Shown piece after piece: positions 8,555 to 16,428 of a stretch of 64,000 bases of DNA; the stretch's first letter is position 1; every line of letters starts with the position of its first letter. The position numbers and the translations under genes are program-made. Source of the DNA: Arcobacter iocasae. Its GTDB lineage: Bacteria > Campylobacterota > Campylobacteria > Campylobacterales > Arcobacteraceae. The stretch spans positions 2,542,001 through 2,606,000 of the forward strand of contig NZ_CP090177.1 of assembly GCF_042214795.1 (NCBI RefSeq), read 5' to 3'. Below the pieces are notes generated by a model that saw only the letters and a program-made list of their open reading frames with translations, did no database searches and was not told where the DNA came from.

Positions 8555-8671
8555 ATGCAAGAAATAGCAATTTTTTCAATCGTTTTATTAGCTTTAGCAT
8601 ATATTTTAAGAAAAACATTCAAAAAAAATGGTGGCTGTGGTTGTGGAGAAGAGGGTTGTTCTAAAAAATAG
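8555..8671 (+). CDS. FeoB-associated-type Cys-rich membrane peptide (38 aa)
   Basis: A small gene encodes 38 residues: one N-terminal membrane helix (AIFSIVLLALAYIL), a basic stretch (RKTFKKN), then a glycine- and cysteine-rich tail GGCGCGEEGCSKK. This architecture matches the FeoB-associated Cys-rich membrane protein family, small partners encoded near the ferrous iron transporter FeoB. No feoB is in the window. AGGA lies seven to ten bases before the ATG at 8555. The three cysteines could bind a metal on the cytoplasmic side. It lies alone between two divergently oriented neighbours. Confidence 0.72.
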   Translation: MQEIAIFSIVLLALAYILRKTFKKNGGCGCGEEGCSKK

Positions 8672-8691
8672 AACAATCTTCTTATTACTAT

Positions 8692-10068
8692 TTAGTTTTT
8701 CTTATTTTCAAATATTCGTTCAGTAAATTCTGCAAATTTACCTCTTACTGCTTTTTCTAACTCAATTGCAAACATCTTAACTTCATCATGTTCAAAGTTT
8801 GTCTGTTTTAAAAGGGTAGTTAGACCATTGTTGTATTTATTTAAATATAAGTTATCAATTTGTCTATTTGACCCAATCACAATTGCCATACAGCTTTCAT
8901 CAAGTCTTGAAAGTATAAGTTGAGTAGTCTTCTCACTTGAATTTTGCCACTCATCCATAATAACAATTGCCGAGCTAAGCGTTCTTCCTCTAGCTTCTCC
9001 TGGCCATAGAGTTTCAATACAGTATTTAGATGTTAATTCAGAAATTTTGCTATCAATAGATTCTTTATTTTCTTTGTTTTCTGATTTTTTCAACTGCTTT
9101 TTAGCAATAAACTCTAAAGTATCAGTTAAAGCCATATTATAAATACGAAATTTCTCATCATTACCTGATAAAAACCCAATATCAGCACCTTTGTCAAGTG
9201 ATTCAATAGAGTTTCTTACATATACTATTTTATCATAAAGTCCTAAGTCAATAAGTCTCATTGCACTTGCAATTGACATCAATGTTTTACCACTTCCAGC
9301 TTTTGCATCTATAACCAATAAATCATACATATTAGAAACAATAGCTTTTGAAAATAATTTTTGTTTTAGATTTACAGGTTTTACTTGTAAGGCTTTAAAA
9401 TCACTTTCACTTAAAATATTTATTATCTTATTAATGATAATTGCATACTCTTTATTACCATCTTCACTACTAAATTCATAAGAGAAATTTTCAAAAGTAT
9501 ATTTATCATCAAAGCTAGTTATTGGTTTCCCATCAAGTGAATTAAATATAGATGAGTCAACTTCAATTGTTTTTACAAATTCGAATTTAGGAACAACAGA
9601 TTTATCATCATGTAGAGTCTCAGCTTTTATTCCTTTAAACTGAGCAAAAGTTCTTGCATAAATGTCAATTGATAAAAATATTGTTTGAGCACCTTTATAG
9701 TACTGTTGGGCGATTGCTGCAACTTCAATGATTCTTTTGTCATTACTTTCACTTAAGTGAACTTGTTCTATTTCTGAATCATATTTATCTTTTGCAATAA
9801 CATGTAGTTGAAGATCATCACTAAAATATTTTACAACTTTGAATTTACTTCTATGATCTACTTCTTTGATTTTCATTTTAGCTAGAAGTCTAGCAAACTC
9901 TCTTGAGTAAAAACCAAGTTCATTTGGTAACTTTTTTTTGTCCTCAAGCTCAAATAAAACAGTTTCAGGCACAACTATTACATTAGAACCATTATCACTG
10001 ACTTTATACAGGTTTTGTAGGTTTTGTAGAATAATGTTTGTATCTACTACATATATTTTTTCTTTCAT
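8692..10068 (-). CDS. PIN-PhoH family ATPase/ribonuclease
   Basis: A 458-residue two-domain protein. The N-terminal PIN nuclease domain begins YVVDTNIILQNL and keeps acidic residues such as the Glu of VPETVLFELEDKK. The C-terminal PhoH ATPase has Walker A DAKAGSGKT and Walker B IVIMDEWQNSS. Proteins of this PIN-PhoH (PhoH2/YlaK-like) layout are reported to be RNA helicase-nucleases in other bacteria. The function here is inferred from that family. ATG 10068 is the clear start. It is monocistronic as far as can be seen. Confidence 0.88.
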   Translation of the reverse strand: MKEKIYVVDTNIILQNLQNLYKVSDNGSNVIVVPETVLFELEDKKKLPNELGFYSREFARLLAKMKIKEVDHRSKFKVVKYFSDDLQLHVIAKDKYDSEIEQVHLSESNDKRIIEVAAIAQQYYKGAQTIFLSIDIYARTFAQFKGIKAETLHDDKSVVPKFEFVKTIEVDSSIFNSLDGKPITSFDDKYTFENFSYEFSSEDGNKEYAIIINKIINILSESDFKALQVKPVNLKQKLFSKAIVSNMYDLLVIDAKAGSGKTLMSIASAMRLIDLGLYDKIVYVRNSIESLDKGADIGFLSGNDEKFRIYNMALTDTLEFIAKKQLKKSENKENKESIDSKISELTSKYCIETLWPGEARGRTLSSAIVIMDEWQNSSEKTTQLILSRLDESCMAIVIGSNRQIDNLYLNKYNNGLTTLLKQTNFEHDEVKMFAIELEKAVRGKFAEFTERIFENKKN

Positions 10069-10202
10069 AATTTCATTATATCATGAATTTGTTAGATAAT
10101 TATTACAAACTGTATATAAAATGTCTAGTTACATTTTGGTAACATTTACTGTTTAATATATTATTTTGAGATAAAAAAGATATAGAATAGTAGCTGTAGG
10201 TT

Positions 10203-10225
10203 AAGTAGAGTTTTTACCTCTACTT
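10203..10225. terminator. Hairpin downstream of rraA
   Basis: AAGTAGAG and CTCTACTT form a perfect eight-base stem around a seven-base loop, just after the rraA stop on the minus strand. No strong T-run follows, so it may be a weak terminator or an RNA-stabilising hairpin. Confidence 0.4.
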
Positions 10226-10231
10226 ATAATA

Positions 10232-10714
10232 TTAGATTAATTTTTCTCTTGAAACTATTACACCATCTAAATCGGCATATAAATAGTCACCCTCATGGAA
10301 AGTAACTCCCCCAAAACTTAATTGGTCACCTCTTGAAGAATTTGTTTTATCAAAATTTCTTAATGGACAAGTCCCTATGGCATATAAAGCAACATCTATA
10401 TCTTTTGTATAAGCTATATCTCTTACATATCCATTGATAATAATAGCTTGCCAATTGTTATTTTTAGCAAAATCCATTAATTTATCTCCAACTACTCCAT
10501 AAAAATATCTTGCATTTTCAACTACTACAACTTTACCTTTTCCATTTTCATCTCTTAGCATCTCTAATAATTCCCAATTACTTTTATCAAGTTTAATTGT
10601 TACTATTTGTCCAGCACATTTTTTTAATCCCCCATAATTTTTATATTCATTTGATAATACTTGGATCTCTTTGTCTCTGTTATCATCGCATAAATCTGCA
10701 GTCTCAAAATTCAT
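10232..10714 (-). CDS. rraA: RraA family protein (RNase E inhibitor fold / HMG aldolase-like)
   Basis: A 160-residue RraA family protein: ETADLCDD at the start, the conserved central block GVVGDKLMDFAKNNNWQAII and the NGYVRD motif that carries the Arg-Asp pair used by 4-hydroxy-4-methyl-2-oxoglutarate aldolases of the same fold. The start is ATG 10714 behind GGGGAAGAA. The open frame continues 38 codons upstream, but those residues are not part of the family. In E. coli RraA restrains RNase E. Campylobacterota generally use RNase Y and RNase J rather than RNase E, so an aldolase or decarboxylase role is equally possible here. Confidence 0.88.
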   Translation of the reverse strand: MNFETADLCDDNRDKEIQVLSNEYKNYGGLKKCAGQIVTIKLDKSNWELLEMLRDENGKGKVVVVENARYFYGVVGDKLMDFAKNNNWQAIIINGYVRDIAYTKDIDVALYAIGTCPLRNFDKTNSSRGDQLSFGGVTFHEGDYLYADLDGVIVSREKLI

Positions 10715-10910
10715 TTCTTCCCCTTTAAATCTTAATTGAAGCAGGAGTATATGTAAATAAAGTGTACAAAAGATGTATAACTCAACTAAAATTAAGATTT
10801 TATTTATAATATAAGAATAATGTATCATAAAGTAACATAAATGAATGGTATTTATTTAAATTATGTATTAATATTAAAAATTTCTTAATTTTATTTTAGA
10901 AATTAAGCAT

Positions 10911-10945
10911 AAAAAAAGGCTAGTCATATTGACTAACCTTTTTTA
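10911..10945. terminator. Rho-independent terminator of the cold-shock gene
   Basis: AAAAAAAGG-c-TAGTCA and TGACTA-a-CCTTTTTT form a long stem with one mismatch and a three-base loop. The A- and T-runs on the two sides make it usable from either strand. It sits about 19 bases past the cold-shock stop. Confidence 0.8.
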
Positions 10946-10963
10946 TTGTAAATAACTTTATTA

Positions 10964-11182
10964 TTATAAAGCAGTTACATTTTCAGCTTGTGGACCTTTT
11001 TGACCTTCAGCTACTTCGAAAGTTACTTTTTGACCTTCGTTTAAAGATACTCTACCGTATCCAGTACTGTTAATTTGTCTATAATGTACGAATACATCTT
11101 TACCACCGTTTTCTTGTTCGATAAATCCAAAACCTTTTTCACTGTTGAACCATTTTACTGTTCCGTTTACTAAATCTGCCAT
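10964..11182 (-). CDS. Cold-shock protein (CspA family)
   Basis: A 72-residue single cold-shock domain. NGTVKWFNSEKGFGFIEQENG includes the RNP1 motif KGFGFIE, and DVFVHY is RNP2. It is a cytoplasmic single-stranded RNA/DNA-binding protein that keeps transcripts unstructured. The start follows AAAGGA with seven intervening bases. About 200 bases of non-coding DNA lie upstream, compatible with the long leader typical of csp genes, and a strong terminator lies downstream. Confidence 0.96.
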   Translation of the reverse strand: MADLVNGTVKWFNSEKGFGFIEQENGGKDVFVHYRQINSTGYGRVSLNEGQKVTFEVAEGQKGPQAENVTAL

Positions 11183-11387
11183 GCAGTTTCCTTTGTTGTT
11201 TAAATATACTTTATTGCTAAAGTGGTAGAAAATATAAATTTGAGTGTTCTTTCATGGTAGATTATCTGTGTACTTGTAAATAGTTTTCAATAAAAAAAGC
11301 CAAAGATGAAACTCGAAACCATCTTCATAAAAAACAGTATAGCTAAAATAAAAATTAAATGCAAGTATTATTAAAAAAAATTTAATA

Positions 11388-11570
11388 TTATATTACATTT
11401 TCATTAATTATTACACTCCAACCCTCATATTTAGGTGATTCTTCTATCTCTTTTATCTGTGTATTTGTTAAGTTTGGATAGCTCATTTTCTTCCCATCCC
11501 ATACAATACAGGGGAAAGTCTTCTCTTTTATAAGAATTGATTTAATAATTTTAAGTATTTTTTTTATCAT
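11388..11570 (-). CDS. Small hypothetical protein (60 aa)
   Basis: A 60-residue protein with a basic amphipathic N-terminus (MIKKILKIIKSILIKEK) followed by a short domain with FPCIVWDGKKMSYPNL and an acidic middle. I do not recognise a family. Its start overlaps the stop of the methyltransferase gene by four bases (ATGA), which supports it as a real, translationally coupled gene. No signal peptide is obvious, and the amphipathic start could lie on a membrane surface. Confidence 0.55.
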   Translation of the reverse strand: MIKKILKIIKSILIKEKTFPCIVWDGKKMSYPNLTNTQIKEIEESPKYEGWSVIINENVI

Positions 11571-12238
11571 TTTACTCTTTTATATACTGCAAAAAAATGA
11601 GGAACAGAAGGTTTTTGATTATCATCATATGCTAAAAAACTAATCTCTTCTAATTCATCACTTAATACAAATTGATTTATTTCTTTTTTATCTAAAGGTA
11701 AAGGTATCTCATCTAAGTTTTTATTCTCTTTTCTACTTCTACAAGAGACAAGTACATATCCTCCTATATCTAATAAATTTGAAATAGCAACTCTAGCTTT
11801 GATTCTATACTCACCTGGTAAAACTTGTATTGTATTACATTCATATACTAAATCAAAGTTTTCAATCCATGATTTATCATATTCAAATAAATTTGCTACA
11901 AGATAATTAACTTTTGTATTTGGATATCTCTTTTTACAAAGTTCAATTGCAGTTGGAGCTATATCAAATGCCGTAACCTCAAATCCAAAGTCGCTTAATG
12001 CTTCTGCATCATCACCAACTCCACAACCTATTACAATAGCTTTTGGGGCTTGTTTATTGATTTTATTTTTATTTAACCAATTTATTAAATAAGGACTTGC
12101 TTCCAAGTCAGCCCAAAATACTTTTTTATAATCTCCATTTGCATTTTTATAAATTGTATCAAACCAATCAAGTGGTTTATTCTCTTCTTGGTATTGTTTA
12201 ACCATTTTTTTGTATTCAACTGGGTCAAATGTTTGCAT
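11567..12238 (-). CDS. Class I SAM-dependent methyltransferase (TPMT-like)
   Basis: A 223-residue Rossmann-fold methyltransferase. Motif I is AIVIGCGVGDDAEALSDFG, followed by VTAFDIAPTAIELCKKRYP, which provides the acidic residue for the ribose, and FDLVYECNTIQVLPG in the motif IV position. The layout resembles the thiopurine methyltransferase (TPMT)/TehB-like group that acts on small molecules. The substrate cannot be predicted. The 60-residue downstream gene overlaps its end. Confidence 0.85.
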   Translation of the reverse strand: MQTFDPVEYKKMVKQYQEENKPLDWFDTIYKNANGDYKKVFWADLEASPYLINWLNKNKINKQAPKAIVIGCGVGDDAEALSDFGFEVTAFDIAPTAIELCKKRYPNTKVNYLVANLFEYDKSWIENFDLVYECNTIQVLPGEYRIKARVAISNLLDIGGYVLVSCRSRKENKNLDEIPLPLDKKEINQFVLSDELEEISFLAYDDNQKPSVPHFFAVYKRVK

Positions 12239-12363
12239 TTTTTCTCCTGATTTGAAATATTTTATTTAAAATAAGGTTTTATTAGTATAATTTTGATTTT
12301 TAAAAATAAATATTTATATTCTATTAATCTATAGATATTAAAATACATGTACTAGGAGTAAAA

Positions 12364-13005
12364 ATGCAAAATAAAAAAACAGTTTTAATAATAATAGTAG
12401 CACTAATTGGGCTATTTTTTGTGGGTGGTTATTTTTATAAACAAAATAAGGCTAGTGAATTTGGAAAAGTAGCAAGTGAAAAAGCAGAAGTTTTTCAAAG
12501 GGATTATTCTTTAGTAATGGGACCTAAAGATGCAAAAGTTCAATTAGTAGAATTCTTTGATCCAGCTTGTGGAACTTGTGCTTATTATTATCCTTTTGTT
12601 AAAGATATACTTAAAAAGCATAAAGATGATATTAAATTAGTTCTAAGATATGCACCTTTTCATGCAAATTCTAATTATACAGTTAAAATGTTAGAAGGTG
12701 CTAGAGAGCAAAATCTTTTTAAAGAGACTTTAGAATTGATGTTTGCTACACAAAATCAATGGTTAGATGGACATGGTGTAGATCCTAGAAAATTATGGAT
12801 TGTTTTAGAAAAGTCAAATATACTTGATATGAAAAAATTATCAAAAAGTATGGACAATATCATGTATGATAAAATCATCGAACAAGATTTAGATGATGCA
12901 AGAGTTTTAAATGTAAGAGGAACTCCTTCATTTTTTGTAAATGGAATATCTCTTCAAGATCTTAGTGGTGAGAATTTACAAAAATTAATTGAATCACAAC
13001 TATAA
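12364..13005 (+). CDS. DsbA-like thiol-disulfide oxidoreductase
   Basis: A 213-residue protein with an N-terminal membrane anchor or uncleaved signal (TVLIIIVALIGLFFVGGYF) and a periplasmic DsbA-like thioredoxin fold. The redox motif is CGTC in FFDPACGTCAYYYPF and the cis-proline loop is RGTPSFFVNG. It is expected to form or rearrange disulfides in exported proteins. The CGTC dipeptide differs from the CPHC of E. coli DsbA, so its redox potential may differ. AGGAG precedes the ATG. A strong hairpin terminator follows. Confidence 0.88.
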   Translation: MQNKKTVLIIIVALIGLFFVGGYFYKQNKASEFGKVASEKAEVFQRDYSLVMGPKDAKVQLVEFFDPACGTCAYYYPFVKDILKKHKDDIKLVLRYAPFHANSNYTVKMLEGAREQNLFKETLELMFATQNQWLDGHGVDPRKLWIVLEKSNILDMKKLSKSMDNIMYDKIIEQDLDDARVLNVRGTPSFFVNGISLQDLSGENLQKLIESQL

Positions 13006-13030
13006 AAGATACTTTAAAAGTATCTTTTAT
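13004..13030. terminator. Bidirectional terminator, DsbA-like / pentapeptide genes
   Basis: AAAAGATACTT and AAGTATCTTTT form a perfect 11-base stem with a three-base loop. It starts inside the DsbA-like stop codon and ends inside the convergent pentapeptide-repeat gene end. Confidence 0.8.
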
Positions 13031-13620
13031 TGGCAATCCGCATCTTTAAATTTTGCATCTTCACCTTTTAAATAATCACAATCTTTTTGTAATAAATTTA
13101 CTCTTTCAAAAACAGCATCAAAGGCTAAAGTATCACTTAAATCAGAACTTAACAAATCTAAATCACTAAATCTTGCATCTGCAATTCTTGAAGAAGAGAA
13201 GTTAACATTATCAATTGATGCTTCACTGAATTTTACACCCCAAAGGTTTGAACTTTTAAAAGATACATCTTTTATCTCTGTTAGTTGCATGTTTCCACCT
13301 TTGAAATTACTTCTATCAAAAGTAGAGTTTTTTATAGTGGCATTTTCAAAATTACATTGAAAAAAGTTTGAATCCATACCTTTTACATCTTCTAATTTTG
13401 TCCCCCAAAAAGAAGATTTCGCAAAGTTTGATTTAGATAAATCTGCCCCTGATAAATCAGACCCTGCAAAACTTGTTTTTTGTAAATTCATACCTGATAG
13501 GTTTGCATTAGTTAAATCACAATCTTCACAAACTAGTGTCTTTTTTAATTTCTCAAGTTGTACTGCATCATATGAAAAAAGAAAAGTGAAACTAAAAATC
13601 AAAAGTAATAATTTTTTCAT
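13027..13620 (-). CDS. Secreted pentapeptide-repeat protein
   Basis: A 197-residue protein with a Sec signal peptide (KKLLLLIFSFTFLFSYD) and then about 25 tandem A(N/D)LxX pentapeptides such as ANLSG, ADLSK and SNLWG, which build a right-handed four-sided beta-helix. Three or four cysteines are present, including CEDCD near the mature N-terminus and a C-terminal CDYL...DCQ. It overlaps the thioredoxin-like gene upstream by four bases, so the two are probably made together. The cysteines may be substrates of that partner. Its function is unknown. Confidence 0.85.
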   Translation of the reverse strand: MKKLLLLIFSFTFLFSYDAVQLEKLKKTLVCEDCDLTNANLSGMNLQKTSFAGSDLSGADLSKSNFAKSSFWGTKLEDVKGMDSNFFQCNFENATIKNSTFDRSNFKGGNMQLTEIKDVSFKSSNLWGVKFSEASIDNVNFSSSRIADARFSDLDLLSSDLSDTLAFDAVFERVNLLQKDCDYLKGEDAKFKDADCQ

Positions 13621-14003
13621 TTTTTATTCTCCTTTAAAAGTGTCATAAATTTATTCTCTTTTAATCCACCCATTGCTTTTTTGTATACATTTTCTCCATC
13701 TTTTGTGAAGTAAAATCTTGGTATTCCCCAAAATTGCATCTGTTTTGGGATATCTTGATCATTGATATCAAATTGATATGTAATAAAATTTTTATTTACA
13801 AAATTTTTAACTTCATCTTTTACAAAAACATGCTTTTTCATATAATTACATTCAGGACAAGTTGGCGAGCTAACCATCACAAAAATAGGTTTATTTTGCT
13901 CTTTTGCTTTTTTAACAGCCGTTGCATAATCTTTTTCCCAATTAAAGCTTGCTGCATTTAGTGAAAGAAATGTAATTAAAAGTATTCCCAATAACTTAAT
14001 CAT
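13617..14003 (-). CDS. Periplasmic thioredoxin-like protein
   Basis: A 128-residue protein with a signal peptide (KLLGILLITFLSLNAA) and a thioredoxin fold. The redox motif is CPEC in SSPTCPECNYMKKHVF, and the loop WGIPRFYF supplies the cis-proline. The WEKDYATAVKKAKEQNKPIFV start resembles the DUF255/thioredoxin_7 group. It is translationally coupled to the pentapeptide-repeat gene downstream, suggesting a dedicated redox partner, which is inference. Confidence 0.85.
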   Translation of the reverse strand: MIKLLGILLITFLSLNAASFNWEKDYATAVKKAKEQNKPIFVMVSSPTCPECNYMKKHVFVKDEVKNFVNKNFITYQFDINDQDIPKQMQFWGIPRFYFTKDGENVYKKAMGGLKENKFMTLLKENKK

Positions 14004-14134
14004 ATAAACTCCTTTATTTGATATAGTATTATAACTATTTTTAATAAAAAAGCAATCTTAAAAAGCAGTTTTAATTATTAAGTGAAAATATAATAAAATG
14101 AAAACTATTAACTTAACTAAAAATTGGAGATATT

Positions 14135-14419
14135 ATGAATATTATAAAAAAAGTTACATTTATAGCAAAAGATGATTCTATTAAAGAAATGAAAGATTTA
14201 TTAAAAACTATGGTTGAACCTTCTAAAAATGAAAAAGGTTGTTTATCATATGAAATCTATCAATTAAAAGAAAATCCAGCAAAGTTTGTAGTTGTTGAAG
14301 CTTGGGAAGATGAAGAGGCTTTAGAAGGACATAAAACTACAGAACATTACAAATATTATAAAGCAAACTTTGAACCATACTGTAAAGATAAATATAGTGA
14401 TGATTTAGAAATAATATAA
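14135..14419 (+). CDS. ABM-family monooxygenase/isomerase, possible LsrG-like
   Basis: A 94-residue ferredoxin-like ABM (antibiotic biosynthesis monooxygenase) domain, with KGCLSYEIYQ, VVVEAWEDEEALEGHKTTEHYK and a short tail. The family contains quinol monooxygenases (YgiN) and LsrG, which isomerises phosphorylated autoinducer-2 in E. coli. The HKTTEHYK stretch recalls LsrG's HKTTPHYK as I remember it, but the family is diverse. It is followed after nine bases by a class II aldolase gene and lies near an LsrK-like kinase gene, so a role in phosphosugar breakdown is plausible. Confidence 0.75.
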   Translation: MNIIKKVTFIAKDDSIKEMKDLLKTMVEPSKNEKGCLSYEIYQLKENPAKFVVVEAWEDEEALEGHKTTEHYKYYKANFEPYCKDKYSDDLEII

Positions 14420-14428
14420 GGCAATAAT

Positions 14429-15601
14429 TTGAAAAATTTATGGACAAACGAAGAGGCACAAAAGTATAAAAGTGATTTAGAACTAAGAGTTTTTACTTCA
14501 AACTTATTAGGAAGAAGTGATGAACTTGTTCTTCATGGTGGAGGTAATACTTCTGTAAAATCAAAAGTAAACGGTGAAGATATCCTTTATGTAAAAGGAA
14601 GTGGTTGGGACTTAGTAAGTATTGAAAAAGAGGGCTTCGCTCCTGTTAAACTTGATACTTTAATTGAAATGGCAAAACTTGAAAGCTTAAGTGATAGCGA
14701 TATGGTATCACAACAAAAAGCAGCTATGATTGATAAAAGTGCACCAAATCCTTCGGTTGAAGCAATCTTGCATGCAATTATTCCTTTTAAATTTGTAGAT
14801 CATACACACGCAGATGCAGTTGTAACTATATCTAATAATAAAAATGGAATAGAAAATATTAAAAAAGTTTTTCCAAACTTTTTAATTATCCCTTATGTAA
14901 TGCCAGGTTTTATTCTGGCAAAAACTATTTTTGATATGGCTAAGGGTTATGATTGGAAAAATAGTGATGGAATTATTTTACATAATCATGGAATTTTTAC
15001 TTTTGATGATGATGCAAAAAAATCTTATGACAAAATGATAGATGCTGTTAGTTTGGCTGAAAAGTTTTTAGAAGATAATGCAAAACTTGAAATACCAAGT
15101 TTAGAAGCTAAAGAAGTAGATTTAACTGAACTTATAAATGCTATTTCTAAAGAAAAAGGTTATGATATAGCTTTAAAAGTAAATCAAGATAAAGAGGCTT
15201 TATATTATGCTTCTCAAACAAATCTAAAAGAAAATGTTACAAAAGGAGTTTTAACTCCTGAGCATATTATTAGAACAAAAAAAGTGCCTTTAGTTTTAGA
15301 AGATAATGATATAAAAAGTGCGATAGAAGAGTATAAAAAAGAGTATAAAGTATATTTTGAAAGGTATGCAAAAGATGAGATTTGTTTAAATCCTACTCCA
15401 AATTATGCAGTAATAAAAGATTTTGGAGTTGTATCTTTTGGAAAAAATGAGAAAGAAGCAAATATTATAAATGATATTGTAACTCATACTATTAAAGCTG
15501 TTTTAAGAGCTCAAAAATTAGGTGGCTTCGTAAGTATAAGTGAAAAAGATAGTTTCGAAATGGAATATTGGGAACTAGAGCAAGCTAAATTGAAAAAATA
15601 A
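14429..15601 (+). CDS. Class II aldolase/adducin family protein (RhaD-like)
   Basis: A 390-residue zinc-type class II aldolase. HGGGNTSVKSKV near residue 36 is the phosphate-binding glycine loop, and the metal-binding histidines are in DHTHADAVVTI and ILHNHGIFTFDD. The C-terminal part adds about 150 residues. It resembles the aldolase half of RhaD/YuxG-type bifunctional proteins but lacks their C-terminal dehydrogenase. Such enzymes cleave ketose phosphates, often to DHAP. It starts at TTG 14429, seven bases after AAGG, in an operon with the ABM gene. A perfect 13-base hairpin follows. Confidence 0.85.
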   Translation: MKNLWTNEEAQKYKSDLELRVFTSNLLGRSDELVLHGGGNTSVKSKVNGEDILYVKGSGWDLVSIEKEGFAPVKLDTLIEMAKLESLSDSDMVSQQKAAMIDKSAPNPSVEAILHAIIPFKFVDHTHADAVVTISNNKNGIENIKKVFPNFLIIPYVMPGFILAKTIFDMAKGYDWKNSDGIILHNHGIFTFDDDAKKSYDKMIDAVSLAEKFLEDNAKLEIPSLEAKEVDLTELINAISKEKGYDIALKVNQDKEALYYASQTNLKENVTKGVLTPEHIIRTKKVPLVLEDNDIKSAIEEYKKEYKVYFERYAKDEICLNPTPNYAVIKDFGVVSFGKNEKEANIINDIVTHTIKAVLRAQKLGGFVSISEKDSFEMEYWELEQAKLKK

Positions 15602-15622
15602 GAAGTTTAAAACTTCTTATTT
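15596..15622. terminator. Bidirectional terminator, aldolase / GDPD
   Basis: AAATAAGAAGTTT and AAACTTCTTATTT form a perfect 13-base inverted repeat with one central base. It contains the aldolase stop codon and reaches the stop of the convergent glycerophosphodiesterase gene. Confidence 0.8.
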
Positions 15623-16428
15623 CAATAGTCTGTAAAAACAGATTTCACTCCCCATTTAAAGAGTTTTTCGATATCTTCTTTTTTATTTACTGTATAAACA
15701 TTTACATAAAATCCTTCATCAATTAACTTTTTGACTAAAGCTTCATCTGTGATTTCAAAATCACAATTATAGTTTTTTACATTTAAACTTCTTAGATAAT
15801 TTATCAAGTCTTTTGGATGTTTGTTTTCTTGAAGAGCTGCTATGTCAATGTTTGGATTTAAATTATTTATTTGTTTTAAATAAGTATGATTAAAAGAAGA
15901 GATTATAACTTTGTTTTGCATTTTAGTTTCATCAACTATTTTTAATACTTCTATTGCTGCTATTTCATGAAAGTTTGTATTTTCTAAATCTTTTATTTCA
16001 ATGTTTGCAAAGATATTATTTTCTTTTAAAAATAGTAAAAGCTCTTTTAGTGTTGGTATTTTTTCTATTTGTTCTTTTTTTAAATCTTCAAGTGATACTT
16101 TATTTTCTTTTATAGTATTAAAGGGATCTTCTTTTATAAACCATGAGGAGAAATCAAGATTTAGTAGTTGCTCATAAGTATAATCTACAACTTTATAAGG
16201 CTTTTTAAACTCTTCGAACTCTTTTACATTACTTGTTCGCTCTAGTGTATCATCATGAATAATAACTGCAATTCCATCTTTTGTAAAAGCAACATCAAAT
16301 TCTACTATTTTGTATGTTCCAATTACTTGTTTAAAAGCTGCCATTGTATTTTCAGCTCTTAATGATCTTAAACCTCTGTGAGATATAAGTAATTGTTCAT
16401 CTTTTTTAAAATTGTTCCAAAAGTTCAT
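15622..16428 (-). CDS. Glycerophosphodiester phosphodiesterase
   Basis: A 268-residue GDPD family TIM barrel without a signal peptide, so cytoplasmic like UgpQ. The catalytic and metal-site blocks are ISHRGLRSLRAENTMAAF, VEFDVAFTKDGIAVIIHDD and NIEIK. It hydrolyses glycerophosphodiesters to glycerol-3-phosphate plus an alcohol. It is the last gene of the transporter operon, directly abutting the permease gene, which suggests that the ABC transporter carries a phosphodiester. That hint competes with the autoinducer-2 idea drawn from the neighbouring kinase. Confidence 0.9.
   Translation of the reverse strand: MNFWNNFKKDEQLLISHRGLRSLRAENTMAAFKQVIGTYKIVEFDVAFTKDGIAVIIHDDTLERTSNVKEFEEFKKPYKVVDYTYEQLLNLDFSSWFIKEDPFNTIKENKVSLEDLKKEQIEKIPTLKELLLFLKENNIFANIEIKDLENTNFHEIAAIEVLKIVDETKMQNKVIISSFNHTYLKQINNLNPNIDIAALQENKHPKDLINYLRSLNVKNYNCDFEITDEALVKKLIDEGFYVNVYTVNKKEDIEKLFKWGVKSVFTDY

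Noticed and set aside
10715..10828. 38-codon N-terminal extension of rraA
   Set aside because: The RraA family starts at ATG 10714, which has a strong ribosome-binding site; the extension is AT-rich promoter sequence.
11285..11330. Hairpin AAGATG...CATCTT upstream of the cold-shock gene
   Set aside because: The stem is only six bases with an eleven-base loop, too weak to call a terminator or thermosensor.
14135..14419. Firm assignment of the ABM protein as LsrG
   Set aside because: Similarity is limited to a short motif in a very diverse family, so it is kept only as a possibility.
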